Notes: generated by a model not told the origin, from the sequence alone. Positions 22,731-35,374 are shown, counted from the first letter of the stretch. The stretch is DNA of 64,000 bases from Lytechinus pictus (GCF_037042905.1 NC_087246.1:35706001-35770000); one strand, 5' to 3'. Numbers and translations are program-made.

Positions 22731-25353
22731 CAACAGGAACTAAACCATATATTTCCATTCGGAGGCTGATATGCCGGTGCCACGTCTGAGGTAGAATACG
22801 TACATAGCGACACCCCTGCGGAGCAGGTAAGGTGTTGTTTACCACTGTCCTGCGGTCGCTATTACCTGTGAACACCTTTATATTACATGTAGTATCGATA
22901 AAGAAGAACGTTTCATTGTTAGGCAGTGGATGTTGTTTTCTCGTAAACATGGTGAATGGATGCATTATTTTCACTTCTCTCACATCTTGCTCTTTATTGG
23001 GATGAATGAATAGCTGAATGAATATATGAATACATGGATGGATGAGCCAACACTCCTAAATTTTCATCACATATCATTTTCTTGAAACCAACACAAAACT
23101 AGTGTTTAAACTTGAATACACACACACCCAACCCCACTTTTTGAGACACATTATTTTATTTAAATGCTCTTTCGAACTTTGTGGACGGTTGCTTTATAAG
23201 TTCATTCAATGATACCATATTCCATGTAAGTATTGGTGAGACGTGTTAGGGTGCAACTGACAAAATGAAAACAAAAATGCATTGAATGTTATTTGCTTTA
23301 ATATTTTCAATCAAATTATTCCTATCTACTTTCATCTCATCAGTTCAGACTGTAAATGACTTTTGTTTCGCATGCCAAGCTTTTTTTTTTTAAATCTATT
23401 AGTCTGATGAAAAGACATCGAAAAACTTTAATAATAACACTCTAAAAAAATATTGGGTAAAAGTGCTCCATGGGGGTAATTATGTGTCCAACCAACATTG
23501 GGCATTTCTTTTGGGGCATTTTCATTTATCCGGTGTGATGGAAATTTTGACCATTCTAAAGTTATTGCTGCTTATTTTCTAACCTTACTAGACAATATGC
23601 TTCCCGCATTTGGTAAAATACTGCCCAAAATTGGTTAGACACATAATTATCCTGGTGGTGGTAAAAAATGACCCAATATCTTTTACAGTGTACCTTCGCA
23701 GAAGTTGAGGTGGTGTTGGGGTCTGGAACTGTATCAAAGGATACTCCATCGAGACTGCAGGAAATCTCGAAGCTAGTGACCCACTGGCTCTTATCATCCC
23801 GACCCTGGGTTGCTACTCCGACGACGAGATATGTAGTTAAAAGATCAACCTGAATAAGAAGAAGTGGATAATCGTACTACGCCTACTTAAAATAATTGAG
23901 GGATTGTGACTTTATAAGCTCAATCAATACTTTCAAGGTTAAGGAGAAAGTTGTTTTCTTGTTAATATTTTTAGTCAAACTATGAAGTAATTCCACCCCT
24001 TTCTCAATTAATATTTTGATGTTATTGGAAATGATAATGACACGCCTAGCAATCATTTACATTCGTATGTGTGTGAGAAAGAGAGGGCTGTATATTATGT
24101 ATGAGCTGATCGGTAGTGAGTCACATTTTTCGGGTATTTTTTATGTAAAAAATAAAGAGTTATTAGTTATTACACGTCCAGGATTTCTCAGTTTATAAAG
24201 CTACTCCCTTTCCCATTTTAACCCTTTCTCCCTTTTTCCCCTCCCTACTCCTTACCCTGAGGTGTTGTCTCTATTTGATAAAACACCCTGAAGCTACCAG
24301 ATATTAGTTTAAAGGGGAAGTTCACCCAGTCGAAAAGTTTATTTCAGAAATAGCAGGAAAATATTTTAAAATATTGCCGACGGTTTGAAAAAAATCCACC
24401 AAAGTATAAAAAAGTTATTATAATTTCAATTGTTTGATATGTGACGTATGCGAGCATCTTTCCCACATATCGCATGGTAAAAAAAATCAAAGAAATGCCA
24501 TTTTCTCAGAAAATTTAAGTGGTTTTTACTGTACCTTCAGTATAACAATAGACAAATAATTTCACGTTCCTTCCTAAAAGCAAGAAAAAATAACTCATCA
24601 TAAAGCATTAAGTAATTGAAATTTATGCATTTCATATTACATAACATGTGGGACAACTGCTCGTTTATGACGTCACAAATCACAAATTTTAAATTATAAT
24701 AACTTTTTAATCTTTAATGGCTTTTCCTCAAACCTTCGCCAATATTTTTTTCTGCTATTTTTACAAAAAAGTTTACTTCAGGGTGAACTTTCCCTTTAAT
24801 TGCATGGAAACAAAAGGATAGAAATGACACAAGAGTTGGGAAGCTAATTAATAAGCCAACCCTATTAGGTTGATTAGAGGAGTGTATAACGCACGCATCT
24901 ATTGTTCCATGGTATAATTATCGTAATGTCAGGGGTGTGCGGTGCCGGGATATTTCAATATAGGCATGATAGGGGAGCACTATTGTGACGTCATATAAAT
25001 TTCTCAATTGGATAATTAGAGGTATTTTATAGCTACACGACACTGATCTCACATCTTTTTAATCCTTTTTTTCCTACTCTCTTCCTTTTTCTTCAATTTC
25101 TCCTATTTTTCTTCCAAATTTCAGTTACTGAAAAAAAAAACACGATGCAGTTACTTTTATCATGAACCCTGCTTTTTTTATGATACCTGTATCCACTCGC
25201 CGAGTTTATCTTCTTCTGCCGACCAGCATAAAAGACGAACTCTTGAGAGATGTAATCTGGCCGTACTTGCTGGATTATTAGAACTCCATTCACTAGATGC
25301 TGTCATACTAGAGTCTGGAATCGCCCTACTTTCAAGACCCAAAGCACGGACAT
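22731..25353 (-). CDS. F5/8 type C (discoidin) domain, three exons of a larger gene
   Basis: Exons (minus strand): 25187-25353, 23694-23849, 22731-22875. Together they encode one complete F5/8C (coagulation factor V/VIII discoidin) domain of about 155 residues. Diagnostic motifs in order: ALGLESRAIPDSSMTASSEW and ARLHL (exon a); GEWIQ|VDL across the a/b junction, ATQGRDD and ISCSLDG (b); VFTGNSDRRTVVNNTLPAP and YVRILPQTWHRHISLRMEIY (c). The entry intron and exit donor are both phase 1, so the domain is a shuffling-type module. These domains bind carbohydrate, lipid or collagen in secreted or surface proteins. I could not find a signal peptide or other exons, so the gene is partial. The usual terminal Cys pair is replaced, whereas Cys occurs in ISCSLDG and QGCRYVR. 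The exon c acceptor may be AAAG|GTG (used here) or CACAG 10 bp later. Confidence 0.85.
23438..23690. mobile_element. MITE abutting the exon b donor of the discoidin gene
   Basis: Inverted ends CACTCTAAAAAAATATTGGG and ACCCAATATCTTTTACAGTG enclose further inverted motifs (TAATTATGTGTCCAACCAA and its complement). The element ends 3 bp from the last codon of exon b, so the donor reads AAG|GTA followed at once by CACTGTAAAAG of the MITE. Confidence 0.8.
24315..24795. mobile_element. TTAA-flanked inverted-repeat element
   Basis: AGGGGAAGTTCACCC (left) and GGGTGAACTTTCCCT (right) are inverted, and both sides carry TTAA (24311-24314, 24796-24799). A TTAA target duplication is typical of piggyBac and Kolobok superfamilies. 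It is non-autonomous (about 480 bp) and lies in an intron of the discoidin gene. Confidence 0.75.
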
Positions 25354-25382
25354 CTGAAGATAACAAGGATTAAAAACTGAAA

Positions 25383-25437
25383 TGATGATGATGATGATAA
25401 TGATGATGATGATGATAATGATGATGATGATGATGAT
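25383..25437 (+). repeat. (GAT)n / (GATGAT)AAT microsatellite
   Basis: A run of GATGATGAT with interspersed ATAATG units, just upstream (minus-strand sense) of discoidin exon a. Confidence 0.85.
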
Positions 25438-25944
25438 ATGAGAGAAACAAACTTCTATATTTTGGTTATAGCAATGAATTATGCAGCATATGCGGTTTCA
25501 TGCATGAAGGTCTAAACTCCGAGATTCATCATCATCATCATTATACTGCTACTTTTACTATCATTACTATAGTAACAATGATGATGGTCATGATAATGAT
25601 TATGCTAATGATAATGAAATTGAACATAAAAATGCCCAATTAAAATCAAATTCAATAGAAAATACGAACATGAACCAAAATATACCCAAACATGTATTGA
25701 TTGTTAGGGTATAATACCAACCATAATAACACTTATTGCATTTTGTCCGAAAGAGCGTCTATAAATTTGATGCGTTACATAATGTTGTAGAGAGGCTTAA
25801 ACGTAAGATTTTTATGTTTCTTAAGGGGTACTCCAGGCTAAAATAATAGTATTTTGAACTGATGAAGTAAAATATAAAAAACAAAAACAAAAAAAATCAA
25901 AGTATTTCATTATTTTGGTGAAACAATTCTATGCATGTCTTCAT

Positions 25945-26671
25945 GCCGGGGTGCGATTTTTTCCTCAGTACTTGTGCACCCGACGCGAGAGGGCAGTGTG
26001 AACGACGATAATAGGTTTTTTTAGTTAGGCTATGCCTCTGCATTAATATTCATGGAAACGAAACGTTAGGATATGTCGTAGTTTCAGACCAGGGACGGAT
26101 CCGGGATTTTCCAAAGGGGGGGGGGGGGAACATTTTTCCGATGAATATTAGACAAGCAAAAAAAAAGTTTTTAACCCAAAATAAAGAATACTACGTCCCC
26201 GAAAAAAGGGTTTTTAACCAAAAATTAAGGATATTGCGTCCCCGAAAAAAGTTACAAGGCAAAAAAATATAAAAAAAAGGTTTTTAACCAAAAATTAAGG
26301 ATATCAAGGGGGGGGGGCTTCTGTTTTAACGGCATGTTTACATTACAAATTTTATCTTTGCTTCTCAAGGGGGGGGGAGGCACGGGCCGGCAGTGTCCTT
26401 CCCCCTGGATCCGCCAGTGTTTCAGACCCACCCATCACTTTGATTGATGCGGCTCACTCAGTAAGCAAGTCGAGCAGTCGGCTTCATGGACGCAGGCCCG
26501 AGTCTCGCCCATGACGATTTTGATAAATTCTTTAAATAAAAAAAATGAGGCAAGTCCAAGAAATGATATCTGATTCAAAGCCTCCAAAACAGCCTGTTAA
26601 TTATATCGTCATTCTCACTGCTCTCTCGCGTCAGGTGCACAAGTACTGACGAAAAAAAATCGCTGCCGGGG
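25945..26671. mobile_element. Inverted-repeat element carrying a nested hAT-like MITE
   Basis: About 47-bp subterminal arms match as inverted copies: GCCGGGGTGCGATTTTTTCC on the left and GATTTTTTTTCGTCAGTACTT on the right (minus-strand sense), both continuing through TGTGCACC and GACGCGAGAG. The ACTCC motifs outside (25835 and 26676) may be the true ends. The interior contains a complete smaller element at 26090-26419. Confidence 0.65.
26090..26419. mobile_element. hAT-like MITE with 8-bp target duplication
   Basis: Ends CAGGGACGGATCC and GGATCCGCCAGTG are inverted. The 8-bp direct repeat TTTCAGAC flanks it (26082-26089 and 26420-26427), the size typical of hAT transposons. Internal sequence is rich in G and A homopolymers. 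Confidence 0.75.
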
Positions 26672-27306
26672 CGGCACTCCACACTTGTGAACTAGAATCA
26701 TAAACACTTGTACTTAATGAGCAGAAGACCTATTCAAATGCATGTAATTCAAGTCTTATATGCCACTGCTTCTCAACCTTTTTTTTTTACTCGAGGACCA
26801 CTTTGACTCTCAGATATTTTTCGAGGCCCACCTACCAAAATGTTAAGAAAACGTCAATTTTTAATTAAAAAGTGTTTCCTGAAATTTGAGCACAAAGCTC
26901 TGAAGCACTTTCGAAACAAACAGTTTGAGAGCTAATCTGAATTCGCAAAGGTCCGGTAAATGGGCGACAATAAACTACATCGAAGACACAATGTGCATGC
27001 GCATGAGGTTCACATCAAAGTTAGATCGAAACCATCATTGTGTGTATGATTGTGCATGCTTTGTATTAAACATGCATGGTGCCTAATAGCGTGCTTTAGT
27101 TTCGTTTGACCCACGTAGACTGATCGGACATATTCGGACAGGTCTGTGCAATATACTATAGTTTTTCTCTTATTTTCCCCCTTCTGGGGCTTCTCGCGGC
27201 CCACCTGACGTACGGACATCGTTTATTGAGCTTATAAAGCGACTCGTTCACTAAACGTATTCCTGTACAAGCAAGCTTACAGATTATGCAAGCTGTACGA
27301 TATTAA

Positions 27307-27995
27307 AGGCCCCCTCACACCTAACAGAATTGCCTGAAAATATGCCTTGCGATGGCTGGTGAAAGGCATTTTTTTAATCGTTTTCAATGGTAACTGATAG
27401 TAAATCATATTTACCCTTCGTGTTTGGCTTCATACACATTCTGAACTAACAGCTGCGATTATTGAAATTCACGCGGAAATTTTGAACATGTTTAAAATTT
27501 CCCGACGAATAGAAAATCGTTGGTCATCTGTTTGAATTCGCATCTCTTATTTAGTCTGCGGTAATCGTTCGTGTGTTTATTGTCGCGCATAGTCCCTCAT
27601 CGCGCTTTTGCCAAAGTGGACCGATCTCGAAAGAACCCAAACGAAGCAACACGATGACAAAAACGTACAAGAACGCCCGATCTATCCCCTCGTCTTCGTT
27701 TCTAATCGCACGCCATATTAAACCATTGCTCACTGTTCGTTCGTCTTATTGGGTTATATCCACCATTCGCTCGCCTTCGGCTGCGATCAAATCAAAGAAG
27801 TAAACCGAAAATCGATATCCTTCGCATGTCATATTTATCCTTCGCTTACCGTTCGTTGATAAAATTTGACAATAGTTACTGATCGCATGATTTGACGGAA
27901 ATTTTATTTGAAATCGTTTAATTCGCGTGCATTTCGTGCATTTTTTCCATTCGTCACCCTTCGTCCGCCTACATGCGGTCAGGTGTGAGGGGGCT
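27307..27995. mobile_element. TTAA-flanked element, AGGCCCCCTCACACC ends
   Basis: AGGCCCCCTCACACCT and AGGTGTGAGGGGGCT are inverted ends with TTAA on both sides (27303-27306, 27996-27999). The interior has no transposase I can recognise. A piggyBac- or Kolobok-type non-autonomous element is likely. Confidence 0.75.
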
Positions 27996-28723
27996 TTAAA
28001 ACGTGTTTTTCATAACTTTTTTTCGATTGTTTAACGTATACAAAATATCATATATTGTACATGCCTAAATTTATATTGTCTGTATAAGTTTATTGTAATT
28101 ATTTCGACCACTTTACTTTGTTCTGTTGAAAATGAAATAAATTGAAATTGAAATTGAAATACATTTTACGAATCGGGGGCCCATGTCCACTTTCCCTCTC
28201 TCTCCCTTTCTCTCTTCCTCTCTCTCTCTCGTCTCTACAAGTTTACTTCATTGTAAACGACATCTAATGAATTTGATTTAATTGAGCTAATATAGGCCAA
28301 ATTATCTTTGATGGTCTGTATTGTCATTGCCATGATGGTACCGAAGTAGAGTCGTCTTATTGATAAGGTGTTAGTGCTTTGAGATCGATGGGAAAGTCGT
28401 GATGAAAAACAATAATGAAATAAAAGCATAAAGATGAGCCGGGAAGAAAATAAAGATTAGACAAAGTTGAAAGCGGGTGAACCAAATCTTGAGTGAACGG
28501 GATGGAAAGTGATCATTAAACAACCCCAGTGATAGAAAAGGCGAAGATGATATGGAAGGGACCCAACTTAAAGGGGATCGAATAATATTTTTATGACGAA
28601 TAAATCTTGCTGAAAGTCGTGTAAATTTATTTGCATGCATAAAAAGGATATGAAATTGCGTTAAATTCCTTCTATGCATTACTGCGAATCTAGTGTTTTA
28701 TTCAATAGGAATGCAATATTATA

Positions 28724-29705
28724 CAGTGCGTATCAAAAAAAAATTTACACTTAGAAAAAATCCTGTAAAATTATACATTTGTAATATCCTGAAGATTTTT
28801 CCACATTTTAACATTGGTACAGATCCATTTAAGCAAATGACGATATAACTGTCGAAAAATATTTCCGATTGAGTGAGCACCACTTACTTTTGAAAAACTA
28901 GTGAAAAATGATTTGCGCAGAACTTTGAAATAGTTATGCAAATAAAAGTAGACCTTAATCATGAAGTACACGTTGAATTTAGCTAGTAAAATTGGTTTAA
29001 AGATATCTTTTACCTTTTTAACTTGTTTTCTTGCCCAAAACACTTCGAAGAGTGCATTGCGCCCCACCCCACTCCCCCACACATCGAGGCCATCGTGGCG
29101 ATATTTGCTTTACACTGAGCTGTGATTTACATGAAATGGCTTAGGCTTGATTTTCATTTTGTTAATCATTGTCAAGCTTGGAAAAGGTGTGGAGAAAAGT
29201 ATTAAATGAAAAATGAAATGTAAACCCACTTTAAATGATAAAAACTTAGTGAAAAAATGCTGGAGATATCTGATGTAAAATTTTGTTCAGATTTAGTTAT
29301 GTCCTCAGATCCAGCAGGCACAAAAAAGGTTGTGCTTACTAAGTGTTGAAATTTCAATTTGGGTGGCAAAATTGTTACAAAATACTTGAATGTATCTGTT
29401 GTATTTCAATTGACTAAAAGTGCAAGGAAAAAAAGGGTACGAGAAATGTTTCGCAGGGTACGTTTGATTTCGCCCTTTCCCCTTGACACAGCGTGAAAAC
29501 GAGCATTTCTGCGCAAACAGATTTCTGCGAGCTTTACAAAAATGGACAGTGCTCACTCAAGTGTAACATTCTGACAAAAATTTTACTTTCATTAGATAGA
29601 TGAGACCCAAACCTAAGATTATATGTGAAAAAATTACCTACATGTTGTATATTTTTTAATTCCCAGGGCTTTTTCAAAGTGTAAACTTTTTTTTTATACG
29701 CACTG
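28724..29705. mobile_element. Tc1/mariner-type non-autonomous element, CAGTGCGTAT ends
   Basis: CAGTGCGTATCAAAAAAAAA on the left and ATACGCACTG on the right are inverted and flanked by TA. The inner parts AATTTACACTT and AAGTGTAAACTT also pair. At 982 bp, and with no recognisable DDE transposase frame, it is a deletion derivative. Confidence 0.75.
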
Positions 29706-30632
29706 TATACAGGTGTATGACAATCAAATTCGGCAATAAAAAGCTCAGATGTTCTCAAGCTGATAATTATGCTCGGCCTACAAACACTTGCGTATAGATG
29801 AGGGGATGCGTTGGGGCTATGCCCCTCCTCCTCCCTACAAAAAAGTTCCTTTATCAAGACGGAAAAGGGGAAAACAGGAATTAAAGAGAGAAAAGAACGG
29901 AAAGGCTGAAAATATAATGTCATTCAATATTATGTACAAATATATCACAGAAATAGATTTTTGTTTTAAAAAGGTCAAAATTTTGCTCGCTTGCTTCCAC
30001 ATTTGTTTTCTCTTTTCGCCTCTGTAGTGTTAAATGACTGTTTAATTTAGTTATTTATACTGGTAATTGGAATTTCCATTGTGTTTACCATGTGTGCTGT
30101 TAATAATTGAACTCACATGGATGACGAACTTGTCATGAGAGACAGTGTTTCTTGTAATATTTCAGTCATTTCTGATTTAAATTTACTCAATAAACGATGA
30201 ATGTATTCTAATCATAAATTAGTTTTTGAATCATTTCATTCCAGCCGACAAAGTGTTGAAGAATGTGGATCAGTCGGTAGAGTGAAAAGAGCAAAATGCT
30301 CCGATAAAGATGATGCTCTTACCTCCACCGTATATCGTCTCTTTAGCCAAAGAAGATATTAGTTGACTAAATAGTATAAGTGTATAGAGTGTAGCTTTAC
30401 CCATCTGTAAAGGAAACGATGCAATAATTTTTTATTTTTTTTATAACCCATCCACAGGGGTCCTTTATTGAAATCACTATAATACATATTTTTTTACAAT
30501 ACGTGATTGAATGATTAACACAGTATATGACACACAAGTTGAATATGTACAATACAATATTCCATGAAATTGTCGTAACATTTGTATAAAAAAAGCTAAA
30601 TCAAAGTGCAAAGGAAAGAAAAAATCCATACA

Positions 30633-30636
<4 letters not shown>

Positions 30637-30716
<80 letters not shown>
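30637..30716. repeat. (TA)n microsatellite
   Basis: About 40 TA units, directly downstream (minus-strand sense) of a LINE fragment. The Ile/Tyr-repeat frame across it is an artefact. Confidence 0.95.
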
Positions 30717-30720
<4 letters not shown>

Positions 30721-30742
30721 TTTAGAATGATATCTGAGAGAC

Positions 30743-31138
30743 TTAATGTAATAAAGTAAAAGATGACCACCTCTTTATGAATTTCTTCTCTTTCAGATTT
30801 GTTTTATATATATACTTTTCCATACCATAATAAGATTTTATTTCAGACAAAATATGGTCGAAAACTGAAAGACAGTGTTTGCATTTTGCTGCAAAAATTT
30901 CTTTTCTAACGATTATAAAAATATAATTAAGAGCACCATTGTTGTTTCCGTAAAAACCGAATAGTTTATTCTGGTTTGAAATTTTGATATGCAAATTGTT
31001 ACGAGAAAACCAAATTTCGAGTTGAGACCATATTTCGTTTGTGTGGGCACAAGAACAAAAAATATGCATAATAGTTTCTTTAGAATTATAACAAAAGGTA
31101 CATAAGTTATCTGTAACCAATTTAAATCGTAATAAAAT
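30743..31138 (-). mobile_element. LINE 3'-end fragment (RT C-terminal zinc-binding region)
   Basis: A minus-strand frame of about 130 residues carries CTFCYNSKETIMHIFCSC, a Cys-x2-Cys...His-x4-Cys pattern typical of the C-terminal zinc-binding segment after LINE reverse transcriptases. It is followed by a hydrophobic WSQLEIWF stretch like that of the LINE at 56817-59735. No RT core is present. It is a dead fragment, bordered by a (TA)n tract. Confidence 0.7.
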
Positions 31139-32392
31139 AATGATTTTGATGATGATAATTACTATAGTAGTTATCAAATTATATTATGATTATAATAAGT
31201 AATTATTATAATAATTATCTTCATAATAACAATAAAATGATATGAAGATGGCAATGCTGATGATTATTGATTATTATCATTATCATTAAACTCGACCTAA
31301 AACACTGGCGTATAGATGAGGTGGTGCGTTGGGACCATGCCCCCCCCCCCCAATAAACCGTTCCTTTATTAAGACGGAAAAGGGGAAACAAGGAGTTTAA
31401 AAGAGCACAAGAAGGGAAAAGGGTAAAATGTAATGTTGTTTTTATAAATATATCATAAAAATAGATTTATGTTTTTAAAGTTTAAAACTTTTGCTCGCTT
31501 GCTTCCACATTTTTTTTCTTTCATTACGAGGAAAGAAAACGTGTAACAAGATTATGATTTTGATGATGATAATTATTACTATAATTATCATAACTATATT
31601 ACAATCTTAATAATTGATTAAAATAATAGCTATCCTGATAACAACAATAAAAAATATAACGATGATGATGATGATGATGATAATAATAATATGAAGAAGA
31701 ATAGAAGAATAATAATAATAATAAGAAGAAGAACAATATTAATCAGCATGATTAGTAATATACTCCACACTTTATAATTCCACGCTCTTGATTAATTCTA
31801 CTTCACTCTAAATCTACCTGTATTAGTAAACTCTTGACTATTTTGTATATAAGATAAATAATTGCAGCTCAAAATCGGAATGTGTTTCCGTTTCAATCTA
31901 ATGTTACTGGAAATATGTATCACTGCTCAAAGCAATACAAGAACACTCTACTCCCATTTAATTCCATAAGCTATAGGTCTACACAATTTCTTCAGGACAT
32001 AAAAAGCATTACAATGCAGAATTCAAATGTGAACATAATTGCAACACATTATAAAAGTAGGTAACATTTTTTTTGAGGATATTTCACAGCGCACCTCAGT
32101 GATAAAATGCACTTTACATAAAAAAAAATAATGTCTGAAACGACTTTGTAACGTTTAAAAAATTTAATAACAAATGTCGAATATCCTCAATCTAATTGAA
32201 TCATGTATATTTGTTATTTATTCTGTAAAAATATAGGAAAGTGATAATATTCTCACCACGTTGGTCATGCTTGTTGTGTCTCCCAATATAAATTATGATG
32301 TACATGTCGTTCTCTTCAATCCCCTTTTCCGTCAAGGCATTGAAGTAAAATATCTATCTAAAGTACACAATACTACCAAATCAACACCTATA

Positions 32393-33213
32393 CAGTGCGT
32401 CCCAGAAAAAATGAAACAGAGATTTATCGATGATTTATCATAACTTTATCACAAATACAATAGACAAGTGACCTACCACTGTAAAGCTTCGAATTTCTTC
32501 TTTCATCTGAAATTACTTCAATTATTTCTCATTCACGCATGAGTGAGCAAAAACAATTTGAAGAGGGGATACCAAAAAAGTCACTTGGCGGGCTGTATCT
32601 GGGTTTCAAAAAGAAAACCACCTTTTTGAAAAGTTCAATATCTGCTCTTTAATTTGATACCTCAATTACAAAAAATGGTCAAGAAATAACAAAGTTCTGG
32701 ATACTTGAAATAAGGCTTGAATTTCAATAATTTCATAAAATGAAGAGGTTTTACAGGCTAGCGTCAAGACTCACTCGACACTCTGTTTTGTCGACGATCA
32801 GCCATGTATTAAGTCTTTTGTTAACCGTACGATAGCTTCTGTGGGAAACCGGTGAAAACACGTTTATTTAATGTAATTATGGAAATACGAGCATTGTTTC
32901 GAGGGAACATAACTTTTTTACTTCTTGACCATTTTCTGTGATTAAGGTATCAAATAAAAGAGCAGATATTGAACTTTTTAGGAATGTGATTTTCTTTTTT
33001 AAATTCAGATACCCCTCGCCAAATGAGTGTTTGGTATCCTTTCTTCAAATTGTTTTTGCTCACTCATGCGTGAATGAGGAATAATCTAAGTAATTTCAGA
33101 TGAAAGAAGAAATTCGAAGCTTTACAGTGGTAGGTCACTTGTCTATTGTATTTGTGATTAAGTTATGATAAATTATCGATGAATCTCGGTTTCGTTTTTT
33201 GTGGGACGCACTG
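32393..33213. mobile_element. Tc1/mariner-type element with ~190-bp inverted arms, CAGTGCGTCCC ends
   Basis: Ends CAGTGCGTCCC and GGGACGCACTG are flanked by TA. The arms (about 32393-32580 and 33020-33213) are inverted copies over most of their length, sharing GTAGGTCACTTGTCTATTGT and CTCACTCATGCGTGAATGAG. The centre holds no transposase frame. A diverged single arm lies at about 8840-9460. Confidence 0.8.
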
Positions 33214-34031
33214 TATAAAACCAATACAGAGCAAATTTGATTGAGTAGTGAGCAGGTTTATCTGGTTTACCCACTTAAAGTAATTTGATCGATGTTTTTT
33301 TTAATTAAGTCATGCGCACCGGAACAATTTGGTTTGGTTGGGCAAATTCTTGAAAGGGGTAGTGTGAGATTCTAATTAAATAATTAAAAAAGAAAAATCA
33401 TATCTATATTCCCGATCAGTCGACCGAAGAGCTTAAAGCATTTTTTGTCGGGAGAGTGAGTTTATGTGCATTTTAGCTTTAACGAGATGAGTCTCTTAAA
33501 GTCCTATACATAATACGAGCGCGAAGCGCGAGCTGATTTTTTTTAATATTTTATCTATTTGGACATAAGGCTGACGATACTGACCCGAAAAGGGAAAATT
33601 TTAAGGACTGTTTTGCCGCGACTCATGAAGAGGATATGTTCACTAATGAAATAATGCGAGCGCAAATGCAAATTATTTTTTTTTATATTCAGACTTGAAA
33701 ACGCGACATTTTGAAAACTTTTCGTAATAAGAAAGAAGATAATCAATTGGGATATTTTTGGAAAAGCGCAATACATAAATTTTAATAATGATAATAATAA
33801 TAGATATTAGTAATAATAATAGTAATACTAATTCAAATAGTAATGATTTTTTTCTTTCCACCATTTAGTTTAAATCTCAACCTTATACATGTCTAAGGTA
33901 AATCATGATGTATTCATTTTATTATTCCTTACCTACATCAGTCGTTTGCTCCTTGCGTAAACTTATTTCAATAATATAAAAGCAGCCTATAAGTCATTCA
34001 TTTAATAAAATATTACGTGTAAATTATTGCA

Positions 34032-35374
34032 GACGCGTAGCCAGGGAGGCGGTGGGGGCGGTCCCCCCCCCCCAAAAAAAAAAAAAGAAGAGGAAAAAGA
34101 GAGGAGAAAAGGAAAAGCGAAAGGAGGAAAGGGAAGAAAGGTAGCTTTGTGGGTTTTTCTTTTTATTCTTTATTTTTTTCTCAAGAGATAAACTTTTTCA
34201 CTCTTGCTCTAAAATTTTGCTTCCGGTTAAATGACAATATTGCAGTTCGTATTTGTTTCCTTCACCCTTTTTCTAACTCTGTTTTTCCACCTCAGCTATA
34301 TGTGTTTCTTGCCAGTTCAAGTTCAAATGTATACATGAGGGCATGGAATTAGAGTAAGGTTAGGCCGAAATTTATCTTCTTCTTTTTTTCAAATTGATCG
34401 CGCAACTTCAATCAATTTCTGCCGTCACCTCCATATAGGCAACTTCTCCCGCTTTTCAGCTCATTACTAAACATTTTGGGGGCAAACAGGTTCCTAATTT
34501 AAAAAGAGGAAGGTATAAAAAAGGTATAAAAAGTACAATTTTTTTTTTTTGCAAATTCTATTAAACTTCATGTCGTTTCCCTGCATATTCATCTCCTGGT
34601 CCTATTTTGCGCCCTCAGTTTGAAATTTTGAATGACACTTAGGTTTCTTTATCATTCAAAATGAAGTGCTTCATAAGTCAAAGAAATTATACATCATCCT
34701 TTTTTATATTATTTCAATAAATCACAGAAGTTTCAATTTTTTGCGCGGTATTTTCCTTGTAATGAAGTTAAAAAATCTTAGAAAATCAATTGAATTAGAG
34801 CCGATGGGCATAGAGATATCTGCATTTGATTAAACGTCCGCCCTTTGAAATTTCAGAGTTTCGAATTGCTCTGCGCGGGGATGAATATCTTCCTCCCGGC
34901 ATATACCCTCCTTCTCTTCTGTTTTGCGAGTTAAAGATATGCGTTGTCGCTAAATTGTTAATAATCAAATCTGATCTTTCCAATGGAAGCATTCAATATG
35001 ACTTAGACTTTCTCGGGACCCTTTTCTTTGCAAAAAAAATGATAAAACGCTTTAACTTCTATTATTATTTTAATTTCCTCCATTTTATCCCTTTTTTGTG
35101 CGTTCACAATCACTTTTGAAAACAAGGTTCAAAATCATAAAGTCAACTGATTTGGGGCTGATATAGGTACTAGAGACAAGAGAGACTGCTCCTTTTCATT
35201 TTAATTCATGAAACACCGAAAGCTTCGCGCTTCGCGCGGGAGGGGAGAAACTCCCCCTACCTGCACCCACCCCCTAGGGAGCGCGCTTCGCGCGCTCTGT
35301 GAGTGTTGGCACGGTTGGCACGTTTCGCGTTCATTTACCGCCCCCTCCAAAATAAAATTCTGGCTACGCGGTTG
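34032..35374. mobile_element. Inverted-repeat element with 10-bp flanking direct repeats
   Basis: CGCGTAGCCAG near the left end and CTGGCTACGCG near the right end are inverted. The direct repeat AATTATTGCA occurs at 34022-34031 and 35375-35384. The target-duplication length (9-10 bp) would fit a Mutator-like element, but I see no transposase. The interior has a C/A homopolymer pair and GCGCTTCGCGCG motifs. Confidence 0.6.

Noticed and set aside
22866-22868. Alternative acceptor (TTCACAG) for discoidin exon c
   Set aside because: It would remove VFT from the VFTGNSD motif that is conserved in F5/8C domains and would also break the phase-0 join by one base; kept only as an alternative.
26443-26515. 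Possible tRNA (GGCTCACTCAGTAAGC ... CCGAGTCTCGCC)
   Set aside because: No acceptor-stem pairing found by eye and it lies inside a transposon.
30477-30770. Frame with Ile/Tyr repeat that looks like a membrane segment
   Set aside because: Repeat artefact of (TA)n; no coding signal on either side.
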